DNA from: Tomocerus qinae
Lineage: Eukaryota > Arthropoda > Collembola > Entomobryomorpha > Tomoceridae
Assembly: GCA_020055645.1 (NCBI GenBank)
Contig: CM034547.1
Span: forward strand, 34,230,909-34,294,908
Direction: 5' to 3'
Length of the DNA: 64,000 nucleotides
A model generated the notes under the pieces. That model saw only the letters and a list, made by a program, of their open reading frames with translations, was not told the DNA's origin and made no database searches. How positions within the stretch are numbered: the stretch's first letter is position 1; every line of letters starts with the position of its first letter. Made by a program: the position numbers and the translations under genes. Below are positions 38,592 to 48,889 of this stretch, piece after piece.

Positions 38592-39712
38592 ATACCTTAA
38601 CCTCGCGGTTATTTCTTCAAGGATAAAACAAGGTGTCTCACGAATCAAACAATAAAATTATGGGCTGGATGTCTTCTCTATCCTTTATTATCTCTATTGT
38701 ATAGGTAGTGTAGAATTCGAATTGGGTCCACAATCGGGAAATATCCATCTGTACCTTCACCTTGTAAAAGAGGTTACTGTAAGTGATGGGCTAGTTTGGC
38801 CAAAAAAACTTAATTTAGTCCGTTTTATAACTTCATGTATAATTCCAAACAAAATATTCTTCTTAAATTCCGCCTACAAAACTATTTTCCAAGCCCAAAA
38901 TTTACAATTACACAAGCTATGATCTACTTACTCTTAATTGAATCAGAAGACTGGAGTTAGTGGTGAATTAATTATCATAATAATTTATCTTCCTTTAGAA
39001 GATTTCCAAGAGAGTTACATTTGGAAAAATCTTTTACTGATAAGCAGCTGGTGACCACATGATATTTTGAGATAATTTGCCTCTCACTGCTACAGCTTTC
39101 AATATTTCCTCGAATTAAATGACATCAAAGCTGTGGAAACAACTTCAACTATCAAACATTACCATCCAACAATCGGTTGAAAACTAAACCAAAACATTTT
39201 CCAAAAATGATGTCAAAAATTCCCTTCCAGTCAAACTGTCCTTAACCTTCTGGTTTAGGTTCTTCTGGTTTAAAGTTTAATTCTGGACGTTCTAAAATGA
39301 TCTGAGGAATCGGCCTTCTTTGAAATTCAAAAATGCATTCCTATTTGCAGTTTCCTAGACTTAATTTTATGATTTGTCTTGATTGTTTTGCTCACTTACA
39401 TTTTTGTACATATACGACCGAAATATTTTGCATGCCCATTTCTGAATATCTTAATACATTTGCCAGTCTAGAAAAATAATAGTATCTGTTTTTTCAAAAT
39501 GAATGTAGTCTGTTTTGCTATCCAACCGCATCCCAGCATTGCAGATTCAATCCCATTTTGATGTCATGAGATTAAAAGGGTCGAAAAAATCAGCTAGCTA
39601 CAAATAAGTTGCAAAATCATAAGCTGTGGAGAGCTATGATTAGGGACCTGTCCTTATCTAACTACAGCGCTCGCAAAAATAGGGAGTGGCAAGGAGTGTC
39701 AACAGCTTTAAC

Positions 39713-39848
39713 AGGAGGGTTCAGTTAGGCACTTTGCGTGAATATCTATAAGGGACAAATCCTACCAGTTGTCATTGGCAGCAATCGGATAAGGGACAAA
39801 AAACGTCCCATATAGATATTCACGCAAAGTGCCTAACTGAACCCTCCT
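39713..39848. repeat. Perfect 38-bp inverted repeat
   Basis: Left arm 39713-39750 and right arm 39811-39848 are exact reverse complements (AGGAGGGTTCAGTTAGGCAC at the left edge). The 60-bp loop itself contains a partly symmetric GGACAAATCC and GGATAAGGGAC pair. Confidence 0.9.
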
Positions 39849-40163
39849 TATGAAAAAACAGCCAAAGAGAAACCAAGGGATACCCTAACCAGTTAAAGCT
39901 CCTTGGGCAGTGGTAACTTTTAATCACAATTGCTTGGTGTTGTAATGATTTTCACATATAGGGCGGGCTTCAGGTACTGTCAAAATTAGGGTTCTATATC
40001 AAAATATCTAAGACCCTTATCCTACTGAGCCCGTCAAACGTTTTCTTTTATTCATTCGATTTGAAGCAAATGCTTTTGCTTCTACCTTTTACTTCAAGTT
40101 TAGACCTTTTACTTCTACTTTTTACTTTGTAGTAAATACTTATTCTTATTCATACCACTCATG

Positions 40164-42880
40164 AACTCTGAATTACAGACTTGTGACAATGAAATGCGGG
40201 CTTACACTTTAGCTTATTACAAATCTCAGTTGCTATAAGATAATATTTTCTAACTATGCTTCAAAATTGTTTTATTTACTAGGGAATTTAACCCTTTTAT
40301 ACCGGGATATTTGAAATTTAAATATGCTCGACAATTAAATCATTTTTAACTAAATTGTAATTTTATCAAAATATGGAGTTTATTAAGATTAAGCTGTCAC
40401 AAAAATTAATTAGTCATCAAAATGTGAACTAATGTGAAGTACCAAGTATGTACCAAGGTAGGTGTGGGAGGTACCTTAGAACTTGGTACCTTAGAAAGGG
40501 CACGTGCCGGGCAGCTGCCCGTACGGGCGGCTCGTGTCCGTGTAACTCTCTAAAAATGGTGAGCAACACCGCTTTATAGGAATCTATCTGTCTGTCCGTC
40601 CGTCTGTTAGCACGATAACTCAAAAACGGTTTGAGATTGAGATAATCAATTCAAACTTTCTGTGCGTAATGTAAGTATAAAATCGAGGTCGAGTTCGAAA
40701 ATTGACAAAATCGGATACCTTCCTGTGAGCGTGTCCAAAAATTAAAAATTGGCGTAACTTTAGTTATCGACATGGTAGAACGTCATAACATAGCTCGTTC
40801 AAAAAGGCTATTCGTTAGGCCATGTCAAAGTCTAATCAAGACTTTCTGTATTCTATTCTTATTATTTCATAATCAGAGAATCAAGAGTCTGAGTAAAATT
40901 TTTTGAAAATCACTTTGGATACGAGGTATTTTAATTCCAAATCCCTCCCCTTCTCCTTGGAATAAATTGATAAAAACTGTTTACCAAGCAAAGCAGCTTT
41001 AACTGGTTGGGGTATCCCTTAGTTTTCTCTTCGACTGTAGACACTCCTTGCTGTATACCTAACAGTGGTACATAGTGATAATCACTATAGAAGAATACTT
41101 TAGTTGGCCAATTTATTCTGAAAAGAAGGGGAGGAGAAAATGAGGGAAAAATGAAAAATGAGGGAAAAGACCCCAGACTATAATCAAGATTTCCTGTATT
41201 CTATTCTTATCTTTTCGTAATAAGACTAGTCAAAGTCAAGTCACACGTGTCAGAAGTCACGTTTTTAGTGAAAAAATTCACTAAAAACGTCATAATATAA
41301 CGTCAGATAATCAGTCCAAAGTCCAAACTTTCTATGATATTTCACACTACTTTTTTATACCCATTTGTACATGGTTTATTCAAGTAATAGAGTTATCCTT
41401 GTTCTGGAGGGATATATGAATACGCCGTAGGGTATAAACATTTTGTAGTGTTAAAATTATTGAAATTGACATACTTAATTTATTGTAACAATCAACAATA
41501 ACAAGTTTCAAGTTATAATAAGAGTAAGGATGCAGATAAAGAATTTTTACATCACTATTTTGTATTCCAGTACAGTAAATCTAAAACCCAAGAAAAAGAA
41601 GCCGTGGGACTTCACACTTCACACCGTCTGGTGCAAATGCTGAATGCAATTCAACATCCAACCTATGACCTATTATTCTTTACCTGACCTTAGAAAAAGA
41701 AGACTGTAAGCCTATTTTGAAGGTAAATGAATGGCCACAATCAGCCAGTTCCCAAAAAATGTAAATGGATTAATGGACAAATAATGGATTTTTCAGATTT
41801 CTTATTGATGATTGATGTTGTAATTCCCCTTTTCACCAAACTTGTTACTGCCCCTCTCTTATCTGTTAGAAAAAAGTCGGTGAAAATCATAGTCAAGCAC
41901 CAAAATCCATGGGATTGGGATGGATCTGTAATGACATCAAAAATGATTTAGGGCACGTGTTATAGAGAGTGTTTTCAGGTGTTAGGATGTTTCAAATATT
42001 CAAATTTTAGATAGCAGAAAATGGTAGCAACAACGAGAAAGAGTTATGTTAAATACAGTGGAGATTGAAGATAAATTATAGGCTTAGAACTTAGAAGACT
42101 ATTTTGGCCAGTGTTCCATTTTAGCCGAAAAATGATTTTGACCAGCCATCCGGCTAAAATGGCTGAAGTGGCTAGTAGACAAAATGGCCATGATTTTTTC
42201 AATTTAATATACCAAAGAATTTCAACCATAGCCGGTCGGCCATTTTAGACAGTCACCTTTGCCGACCAGCCGGCTGGATTGCTGCAAACGGTACGCACTA
42301 ACCAGAAAGTTCTTTTCCCAATGCAAAAATCAGGCAACAAATTATTAATTACTTATTATTATTACTTATTACTAAGTATTTTCAAAACCAGTCACTATTT
42401 GCCTCTTTTTGACCTAACCTAATAAAATTGAAACAACCAAACATTTATTAAATTATTTATTTTATTAGGTTAGGTTAGAAGAAAGGCGAAAATACTGACG
42501 GGGGTGGCTTATAAAGTGACTATATACTGATAATACTGAAGACTAAATTCGAATTTAGGTATGATTTTCCATAGGGAAAAAACTTAGAACGGGTAACTGC
42601 GTCCCGTTTGGAGCAACCCAACCCGACCAGCCGGTTGGTTACCGAACCGAACACTGATTTTGGAGGAAACGAGTTTCAACGCTTCAAATGTCAAACGGGG
42701 AATTTTTTTGACCTGGTCGCATAATATTTTACTTCTACTAGCCTTGCGTAGATACTGCCTCATGTCAAGTCTAAATATTCTCATTTTTTGTCGCCACACA
42801 TCCATTAGCCATTACCTCTTTCTTATAAAATATCTGCACTTCAACCAACAACCAAAAATAACATAATCAAGATCTCCTCA
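40164..42880. other. Transposon-derived DNA without a recognised gene
   Basis: 40164-40260 continues the interrupted fold-back family. 40440-40760 contains a palindrome-rich GC block (GGGCAGCTGCCC) and a CTGTCTGTCCGTCCGTCTGT tract followed by CGATAACTCAAAAACGG, a style common in invertebrate transposon ends. 42090-42290 repeats GGCTAAAATGGC-like words with CCGGCTGG motifs. A plus-strand ORF at 41727-41951 is unidentified. Confidence 0.45.
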
Positions 42881-42889
42881 TCTCCTGTA

Positions 42890-43041
42890 CAGTACCGCAG
42901 CCAGGGGGCGGGGGCCCCGCCCCCCCGAAATCGAAGAAATGAGAGATTTTTGCCTTAAAACCCAAAAATATAAAATAGTATATATTTTCAAATATTATTT
43001 GTCGTCCCCCCCCCCGAAATTTTTTTCTGGCTGCGGCCCTG
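42890..43041 (+). mobile_element. hAT-type MITE, copy 1 (152 bp)
   Basis: Left end CAGTACCGCAGCCAG, right end CTGGCTGCGGCCCTG (inverted), flanked by the 8-bp direct duplication CTCCTGTA at 42882-42889 and 43042-43049. An 8-bp duplication and CAG-rich ends fit the hAT superfamily. The interior has C-runs next to GAAATCGAAGAAA. A second copy lies at 52068-52198. Confidence 0.88.
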
Positions 43042-43049
43042 CTCCTGTA

Positions 43050-43974
43050 TTATAATATTCTTTTATATCACAGAATATTAAAGATGAAAGATGCCTTGGC
43101 CCAGGTCCGGCTGGATTTACTCCAGGCCTCAAGTTTACAGTCATCCCGATTCCCAGCACTAGCATTAGTGACTAGCACCCAACGGAAGTTTTTATAAAGT
43201 CAGGGGACTGACCTAGCGATATTAAATCCCGCTAAACAAGGTAACTTGTTTTCGAAAATAAACGGTAGATATAGTTAGCGATAAGGGGGTTTCCTTTACT
43301 ATTTTCGACGCAGCGCCGCTATAACAGAAAAGTCGAGAACAAGTTGGAGACAGAATTTGTCTCCCGGAGACAAAATTTGGAGCACAGTCCTACTCTTACG
43401 TACTGCTTTGCAACGTGAAGCGAAGAGTCCGTAAGAGTAAGAGTATAAAACAAGGAGCTCGGCTGGTTCTTCTCCTGCGGCCAGGCCTGCATTAAAAATT
43501 GTGTCACTAATGAATAATTGTTTTGTATGACAGATGCCAGTTGATGAATGTCGAACAAAAAGGATCGTATCTAGAAGCCCCACTTACTGTATGCTATCAT
43601 TGCCGTCAATCTTACTTGGTAAGATCGGAAATTATTTGCTTTTAAAGTGAATATATATATTATTATAAGCTGAAATTAGCATGGGCATTTAATCTTAATT
43701 GTTTTATCAAATTCTATTATTCGTATATATCTATTTAATATTTATAGCAAGCGAATGAAATTTTGGTCTTTTATATTTACGTAACTATTTGAGTAATATG
43801 TGTGATCCCGCAAGAAAACAGGCGTAGCCTACTAAACTTAGTAAGCTAGAAAATGGATTTAAAGCCAACACACTCGTTCTAACGTTTCAGTAATTTCTCC
43901 AACTCAATTGCACTAGAAAATTATGACAGCACAAAACGGCCTGGAATGATTTTTACCCAACCAGATATCAGAGG
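43050..43974. other. No gene recognised; small inverted repeats
   Basis: 43320-43460 has several dyads (TTGTCTCC-GGAGACAA; CTACTCTTACG-CGTAAGAGTA). A minus-strand open frame of 94 codons covers 43299-43583 and might be a relic of a transposon, but I do not recognise it. Confidence 0.4.
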
Positions 43975-43979
43975 GGTCT

Positions 43980-44765
43980 TTGGAAGCCAATCGTGAACCA
44001 TATAATCTAAAGCCCCCAGGTTTCCCTTAGGGGTAATTACATGCGCAGAAGTCCAATATGAAATACAACTACCCCTAGGGGTCTAGAGGTCAGCCATTTT
44101 GGGGGCCAAATTTGAATTGGGTGATCTAGCGCTGCCACTTGGATCTATAGAGGAATTTAATGCGCAGAATTCAAATATGATAATATTTCAACTAAATTAA
44201 ATACTCCTGGGGGTCTAGAGGTCAGCCATTTTGGGGGCAAAATTTGAATTGCGTGATCTAGTTCCGCTACTTTGCCCTACGGGGAAATTTAATGCGCAGA
44301 ATTCAAATGTGAAATACATAGCACCGCATAGCTTACTCCTGGGGGTCTAGGGGTTAGTCATTTTGGGGGCCAAATCTGAATTGTGTGATCTAGCGCCACC
44401 ACTTGGCTCTATGGGGGAATTTAATGCGCAGAATTCAAATATGAAGGCCATTTACCTAACTTAACAACATATGGAGGTCTAGAGGTCAACCATTTCGGGG
44501 GCCAAATTTTAATTGTGTGATCTAGCGCCGCCACTTGGATCTATGGAGAAATTTAATGCGCAGAATTCAAATATGATATTAATTCAACTAAATTAAATAC
44601 TGTTGAGGGTCTAGGGGTTAGTCATTTTGGGGGCGAAATTTTAATTGCGTGATCTAGTTCCGGTACTTTGCCTTACAGGAAAATTAAATGCGCAAAATTC
44701 AAATATGAAATACATAACACCTCATAACTTACTCCTGGAGGTCTAGGGTAGTCTAGGTCTTCTTC
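43980..44765 (+). repeat. Tandem array, unit about 132 bp, six copies with higher-order pattern
   Basis: The landmark ATGCGCAGA (last copy ATGCGCAAA) occurs at 44041, 44160, 44292, 44423, 44556 and 44688, so spacing is 119, 132, 131, 133 and 132. Each unit also has GGTCTAGAGGTCAGCCATTT, GGGGGCCAAA and a GTGATCTAG block. Copies 2 and 5 share GCCACTTGGATCTAT and CAACTAAATTAAATACT; copies 3 and 6 share CTAGTTCCG and TACTTTGCC. This indicates a three-unit repeat of about 396 bp. Confidence 0.9.
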
Positions 44766-45835
44766 ATCAATAAAAAACCCTTTACCAGTTATTATTGTGA
44801 CACTACAGTTTTAGTTGTCATAGACAATTGGTATTTTAATTGATCGTTCGAGATTCCCCCTTGTCCCCGTTAGAATTACATATGTAGTGCTATTGAACGT
44901 TAGGTATATGGCGGTATAAATGAGAATGTTTTAGGGATGTTGTACACAAAACAATATTTTTCCATTCCTGGAATATTTTCCCATTTCTAAAAAAAATTTC
45001 TGTCCTGGAGTCTTTTTCAAGTTTTAAGAATAATTTCCTTCCCTAGAATACTTCCCAATTTCGGAAATCCTTTTTCTGTCTCTGCAACCTTACCAGTGCA
45101 CTGTCTATCATTTGTTCACAAAAGTATTAATAATAATATACTCTATCGAATGATATCAGTATTTGGATTTATGGGGGGCTCTGCCCCCCAACCCCCGCTA
45201 GGGGAATGACAGATGAGTGTTGTGGTTGTAGTTGGTGGTACCAGCAGTAATTCAATACTTTGGATTAGTAATATGCAACGGTATTCAGTCACCTTGTGTA
45301 TTACTACGACAAGAGTGGATTTAGAGGTCGTGATAGTGATGATACGGATTTGAAAGAGTAGTACAGACAGTAGTACACTATACTACTACTGCACTGTATC
45401 TACGGAAACTGCATAGGATATTGAATTATGCTAACCAAACAAGGTCACAACCGAATCTTCGGGCTCTAGCGGGAGAACGAGTCCTCCGACAGAGTTGCTG
45501 AATTAAAGCACACTCCGTCGAAGAATTGTCTAAGAATTTTTATTCTATAATTTTTGCCCAGAAGTTTCAAGTTTTCAAGATATCCTTATCAGAAATTTTC
45601 GAATCCCCTCCCAAGCAGTTAGCCTGCCTCGAATGTCTCCCTATGAAAAAATTGAATTTGTAAATTGCAAACTCCCACACTGACTAACCTCCTACCACAG
45701 AGGTACAGTTTCTGTAGAAACTAGAAACCATGATTAGAATGACATAATATCATTCATTCATTTTGCTTACGACGTTACGACTGTGAACTCATTGTACTTT
45801 ATGCAATTTCATTTGATTTGCATTTTCAACTGCAA
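44766..45835. other. No gene recognised
   Basis: Contains CCTGGAATATTTTCCC-like words repeated at 44965-45060 and a GGGGGGCTCTGCCCCCC dyad near 45173. Otherwise featureless. Confidence 0.45.
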
Positions 45836-46528
45836 ATACAGATCCTGTCACCCCATAGTGACTATTTTCAAATCGAGGGGGACATGAAAATCGCTTCTCA
45901 TTGGTGGATGAAATTTTTTATTGACCAATCAGAACGCAGCATTTCATTTCAAAATTTTATATGATTTTCATAAAGCATTCCCAAGGGAAATATTTATTGC
46001 AACATTTGACTTCTGGGATATTGTACACTTTATAACATGTAATGTTATTATCACCATCCTAAGCTATATACTTACTACATTGCGTACTTAACTCTATGAA
46101 TAATACAAGTACAAGTACAAGCTATATGTTATTGAATTAACTTTCGAACTTATCTATAAAACACTCTAGCACTATATAGTATTTTATAGGTAGTAATAAG
46201 TAACGATAATGTATGCTAAACTCTCAGGTATGTCTACTAGCTTAGTCTAATGTCTTGTTACAGTTATCTATCTGTGTGTAAGTACGCAATGTTTTAAGTA
46301 TAGCTTAGGATGGTGATAATAACATTACATATAAAGTGTACAATATCCCAGTAGTCAAATGTTGCAATAAATATTTCCCTTGAGAGTGCTTTATGAAAAT
46401 CATATAAAATTTTGAAATGAAATGCTGCGTTCTGATTGGCCAATAAAAAATTTCATCCACCAATGAGAAGCGATTTTCATGTCCCCCTCGATTTGAAAAT
46501 AGCCACCATGGGGTGACAGGATCTGTAT
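45836..46528. mobile_element. 0.7-kb fold-back element, CCAAT-hairpin family
   Basis: Arms 45836-46092 and 46272-46528 are close reverse complements, both starting ATACAGATCCTGTCACCCCA. Each carries TATTTTCAAATCGAGGGGGA, the small hairpin ATTGGTGGATGAAATT...ATTGACCAAT, then GCATTCCCAAGGGAAATATT. Clearly related to the 34706-35712 element, but end sequence and centre differ. Non-coding. Confidence 0.88.
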
Positions 46529-46726
46529 ATAGATTATTTCCCTTCATTTCATTTACTATACATTAGTTTAAAGATGTGTGTTTCGGCTAACATTAGGAAA
46601 TTACATTACATTATCCTAATTTTATGGTCTTTACAATCCAAAGGGGTTAACTCAGGAAAACCATAAGCTAATTTCAATGGCAAATCAGCTTCAGAATCAG
46701 TTACTGACAGACCTGAGACGATTGAT

Positions 46727-48756
46727 TTCAATTCAATTCAATTCAAAGTTTATTTAAGTGCCAAAAAGTTCAAATCATACAGGATGAATTTGTTTTAACA
46801 ACAATCAGCACCGAAGACAAGCCAGTTTAGTTGTCTTACTCCCTCAATCATATCCGAGTCGTACCCATTTGATAATCGATAGTCAAATATTTACAAATAA
46901 TTTCAATGACAAGTCACAAAACATTAACCTATGGCCTTATATTTTAGTAATAATTAGTAACAGAGTATTTTAACCTAATGTACAAATAGATCTTTACGCT
47001 GTATAATTAGATAGTAGTTTAACAGTTTACAAAATTTTTTAAATGATTCACCCTTGGACTTAAGAGTATATGACTGAGGGAGTTCCATGTATTAGTGCAA
47101 AAGTAAATCGGGCTTTTAGTAAAAAGTGCACTGTGATGTTGTATGACTGGCAAGTTATTACTTTGCCTGGTGCTTCGTGTTGAAAACATAACATCATTAA
47201 TAGAACTGGAATCATAATAATTCTTAATGGTTAAAATTTTTGTGCCAAATGTCAAAGTTTTATACAGGCTAGTCATGGAAAGGTAAACTAAACGTTCGTG
47301 TACAGTCAAAAGATTTCCCCTTTCAAGTAAATCATAATAGTCTACATTATGATGTTCTTTCTTACATGTTTTAGACTTTAATTTATTAGAACTAGAATTA
47401 TCTGTGTGAATCCAAAATGCTCTTTTATAGTATTTGTTTAATTTGGGATACTGAAAAGTACATAGTGCCCTATTTATTATATTTTGTAATTTAGTTAGGC
47501 AGTTTAATTTAGTAGGTCCCCAGATGGAGATGGCATAATCAGAAATAGGTAAGACGTATGTACTTATAAGCATAGAATATATTTTGTAGGGCAACTGACC
47601 TCTGACCCTATTCAAAGCACCAATGGCAGAAGAGAATCGTCTTTCTATATACTGGCAATGTTTACTAAAATTCAAAGTAGGATCAAGGTAAATTCCCAGA
47701 TATTTAAATTCGAATACACGTTCTATAAGAACATTGTTACATTGCATGACAATCTCATCATTAATATTATTATTAACTTTATGGAAAATCATAAATTTAG
47801 TTTTATCGTAACTAAGTTGTAATCCAATAGTGTTACACCATAAATCTACCTCTGAGAGTTGATTCTCTACGTTTTTAACCACAACAGTTGGATTTTCATC
47901 CGAACAGGCAATTACTAGGTCATCAGCAAAAAATACATGAAATATGTCTTATACCGATACCGATTCTTTTACCGATATTACATTAAAAAATAAGTTAAAT
48001 AGTAAAGGCCCTAGTACTGACCCCTGAATGACCCCTCGCCCGTAGTTGTATTGCTGTGAACAAAAATCATCGTTAACTATAACAAAGGTACGATTTTGGA
48101 AATAATTTTTGAAAAATTCTAAATAGATGGGGTTAAGATTATAGTATGTATCTAATATGGTAATTAATTTATCTCGAATTACATAATCGAAGGCCTTTTT
48201 GAGGTCAATAAAGACCGCCCCAACTTTAAATTTAGGCTTATCTAACTTGGTATACATATATTGTGTTAATGTGGTAAGTGCAGTTATACAAGATCTACCT
48301 GACCTAAACCCATGCTGTTCGTCGGTTAACAAATTATTTGATTCGATATAATCGGTTACATTCGTTTTTATAACGACTTCAAACCATTTGCTTAGTAAAG
48401 GTAGATTAGATATAGGCCTGTAAGAGGCAGGATCTGACTTACTGCCGCGTTTTTTATACAGTGGTATTATTTTACTTTGCTTCCATGTGTCAGGAAATGT
48501 CCCCGATAACAATATATTATTAAAAATAATAGATAATTTGTCTACTATAGTGTTCATACATTCTTGAATAACTATAGCAGGTAGCTCGGTCTTTTTGTCA
48601 GCAATTTTGAACTTCACTTTTTTGGCGGCTCTGATTAAATCCTCTTTGCAAATGTTTAATGGCAAGTTTGTTGTAATATTATTGTTAGGACTAATATCTG
48701 ACTTAATTAGGTTACTGACTAAATTTTTAAAAGAATCGTCTTCGACTTCATTACTA
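46727..48756 (-). mobile_element. Non-LTR retrotransposon B, 3' portion (RT), CR1/Jockey group
   Basis: Reads on the minus strand from 48756 to a 3' tail of repeated ATTGA units at 46727-46747, just after AATAAACTTTG. RT blocks in order: FPDTWKQSKIIPLYKK, SYRPISNLPLLSKWFE, QHGFRSGRSC, FIDLKKAFD, GVIQGSVLGPLLFN, FFADDLVIA (near 47925) and YLGIYLD. One in-frame TAA at 47949-47951 separates the two large open segments (47952-48756 and 47019-47948), which are otherwise in the same frame. The 5' continuation lies beyond a second element, at 51831-52043. Confidence 0.88.
47019..48756 (-). pseudogene. RT open frame of retrotransposon B, broken by one stop
   Basis: Codes for the reverse transcriptase fingers, palm (catalytic Asp in FIDLKKAFD, FADD box) and a C-terminal region ending LSPRVNHLKNFVNC. 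The interruption by TAA between the SVLGPLLF and FADD blocks is a single-codon defect. The N-terminal side runs open (SSNEVEDDSFKNL...) to the insertion point at 48756. No longer able to make full-length protein. Confidence 0.85.
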
Positions 48757-48889
48757 CTCTTTGTATGTATGTATGTATGTATGTATGGCTTTATTCATAA
48801 AAGAGACTGGCAACCTGACGGTTGAAGTAGTACTCGTATTACAGTAAATAGGACAGACAGCTTAATTATAATTACTTCTAAGTGATTAA

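Larger units (their letters stand above)
38041..40034. mobile_element. 2.0-kb element with 32-bp perfect TIRs
   Basis: Both ends read inward from ACGGGCTCAGTAGGATAAGG and continue for 32 identical bases (to ...CTTAGATATT). With the flanking TG/CA the match could be 34 bp. Target duplication not resolved. The interior has two strong hairpins (38516-38591, 39713-39848) and no convincing protein; the ORF at 38722-38922 has no family resemblance. Confidence 0.7.
37094..40160. mobile_element. 3.07-kb non-autonomous DNA element with 16-bp TIRs and ATG target duplication
   Basis: Both ends read inward GAGTGGTATGAATAAG. ATG flanks both sides (37091-37093 and 40161-40163). Joining the flanks restores a sequence that aligns base by base with the related fold-back at about 34870-34900, so the insertion borders are exact. 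Inside are subterminal AGTAAATACT and AGTAAAAG motifs in both orientations, a fold-back (37200-37648) and a second TIR element (38041-40034). No transposase reading frame is visible. A 3-bp duplication is compatible with PIF/Harbinger-type transposition, but the duplicated triplet is not the usual TWA. Confidence 0.7.

Noticed and set aside
40429-40623. ORF over the CTGTCTGTCCGTCCG tract
   Set aside because: Translation of a microsatellite-like transposon end (RRTDRQID), not a gene.
42467-42480. TTAGGTTAGGTTAG, resembling insect telomere repeat
   Set aside because: Only two or three units, isolated; ordinary for AT-rich DNA. Not taken as an interstitial telomere.
43299-43583. 94-codon minus-strand ORF, possible transposon relic
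   Set aside because: Two frames overlap here, the DNA has several dyads, and I recognise no domain.
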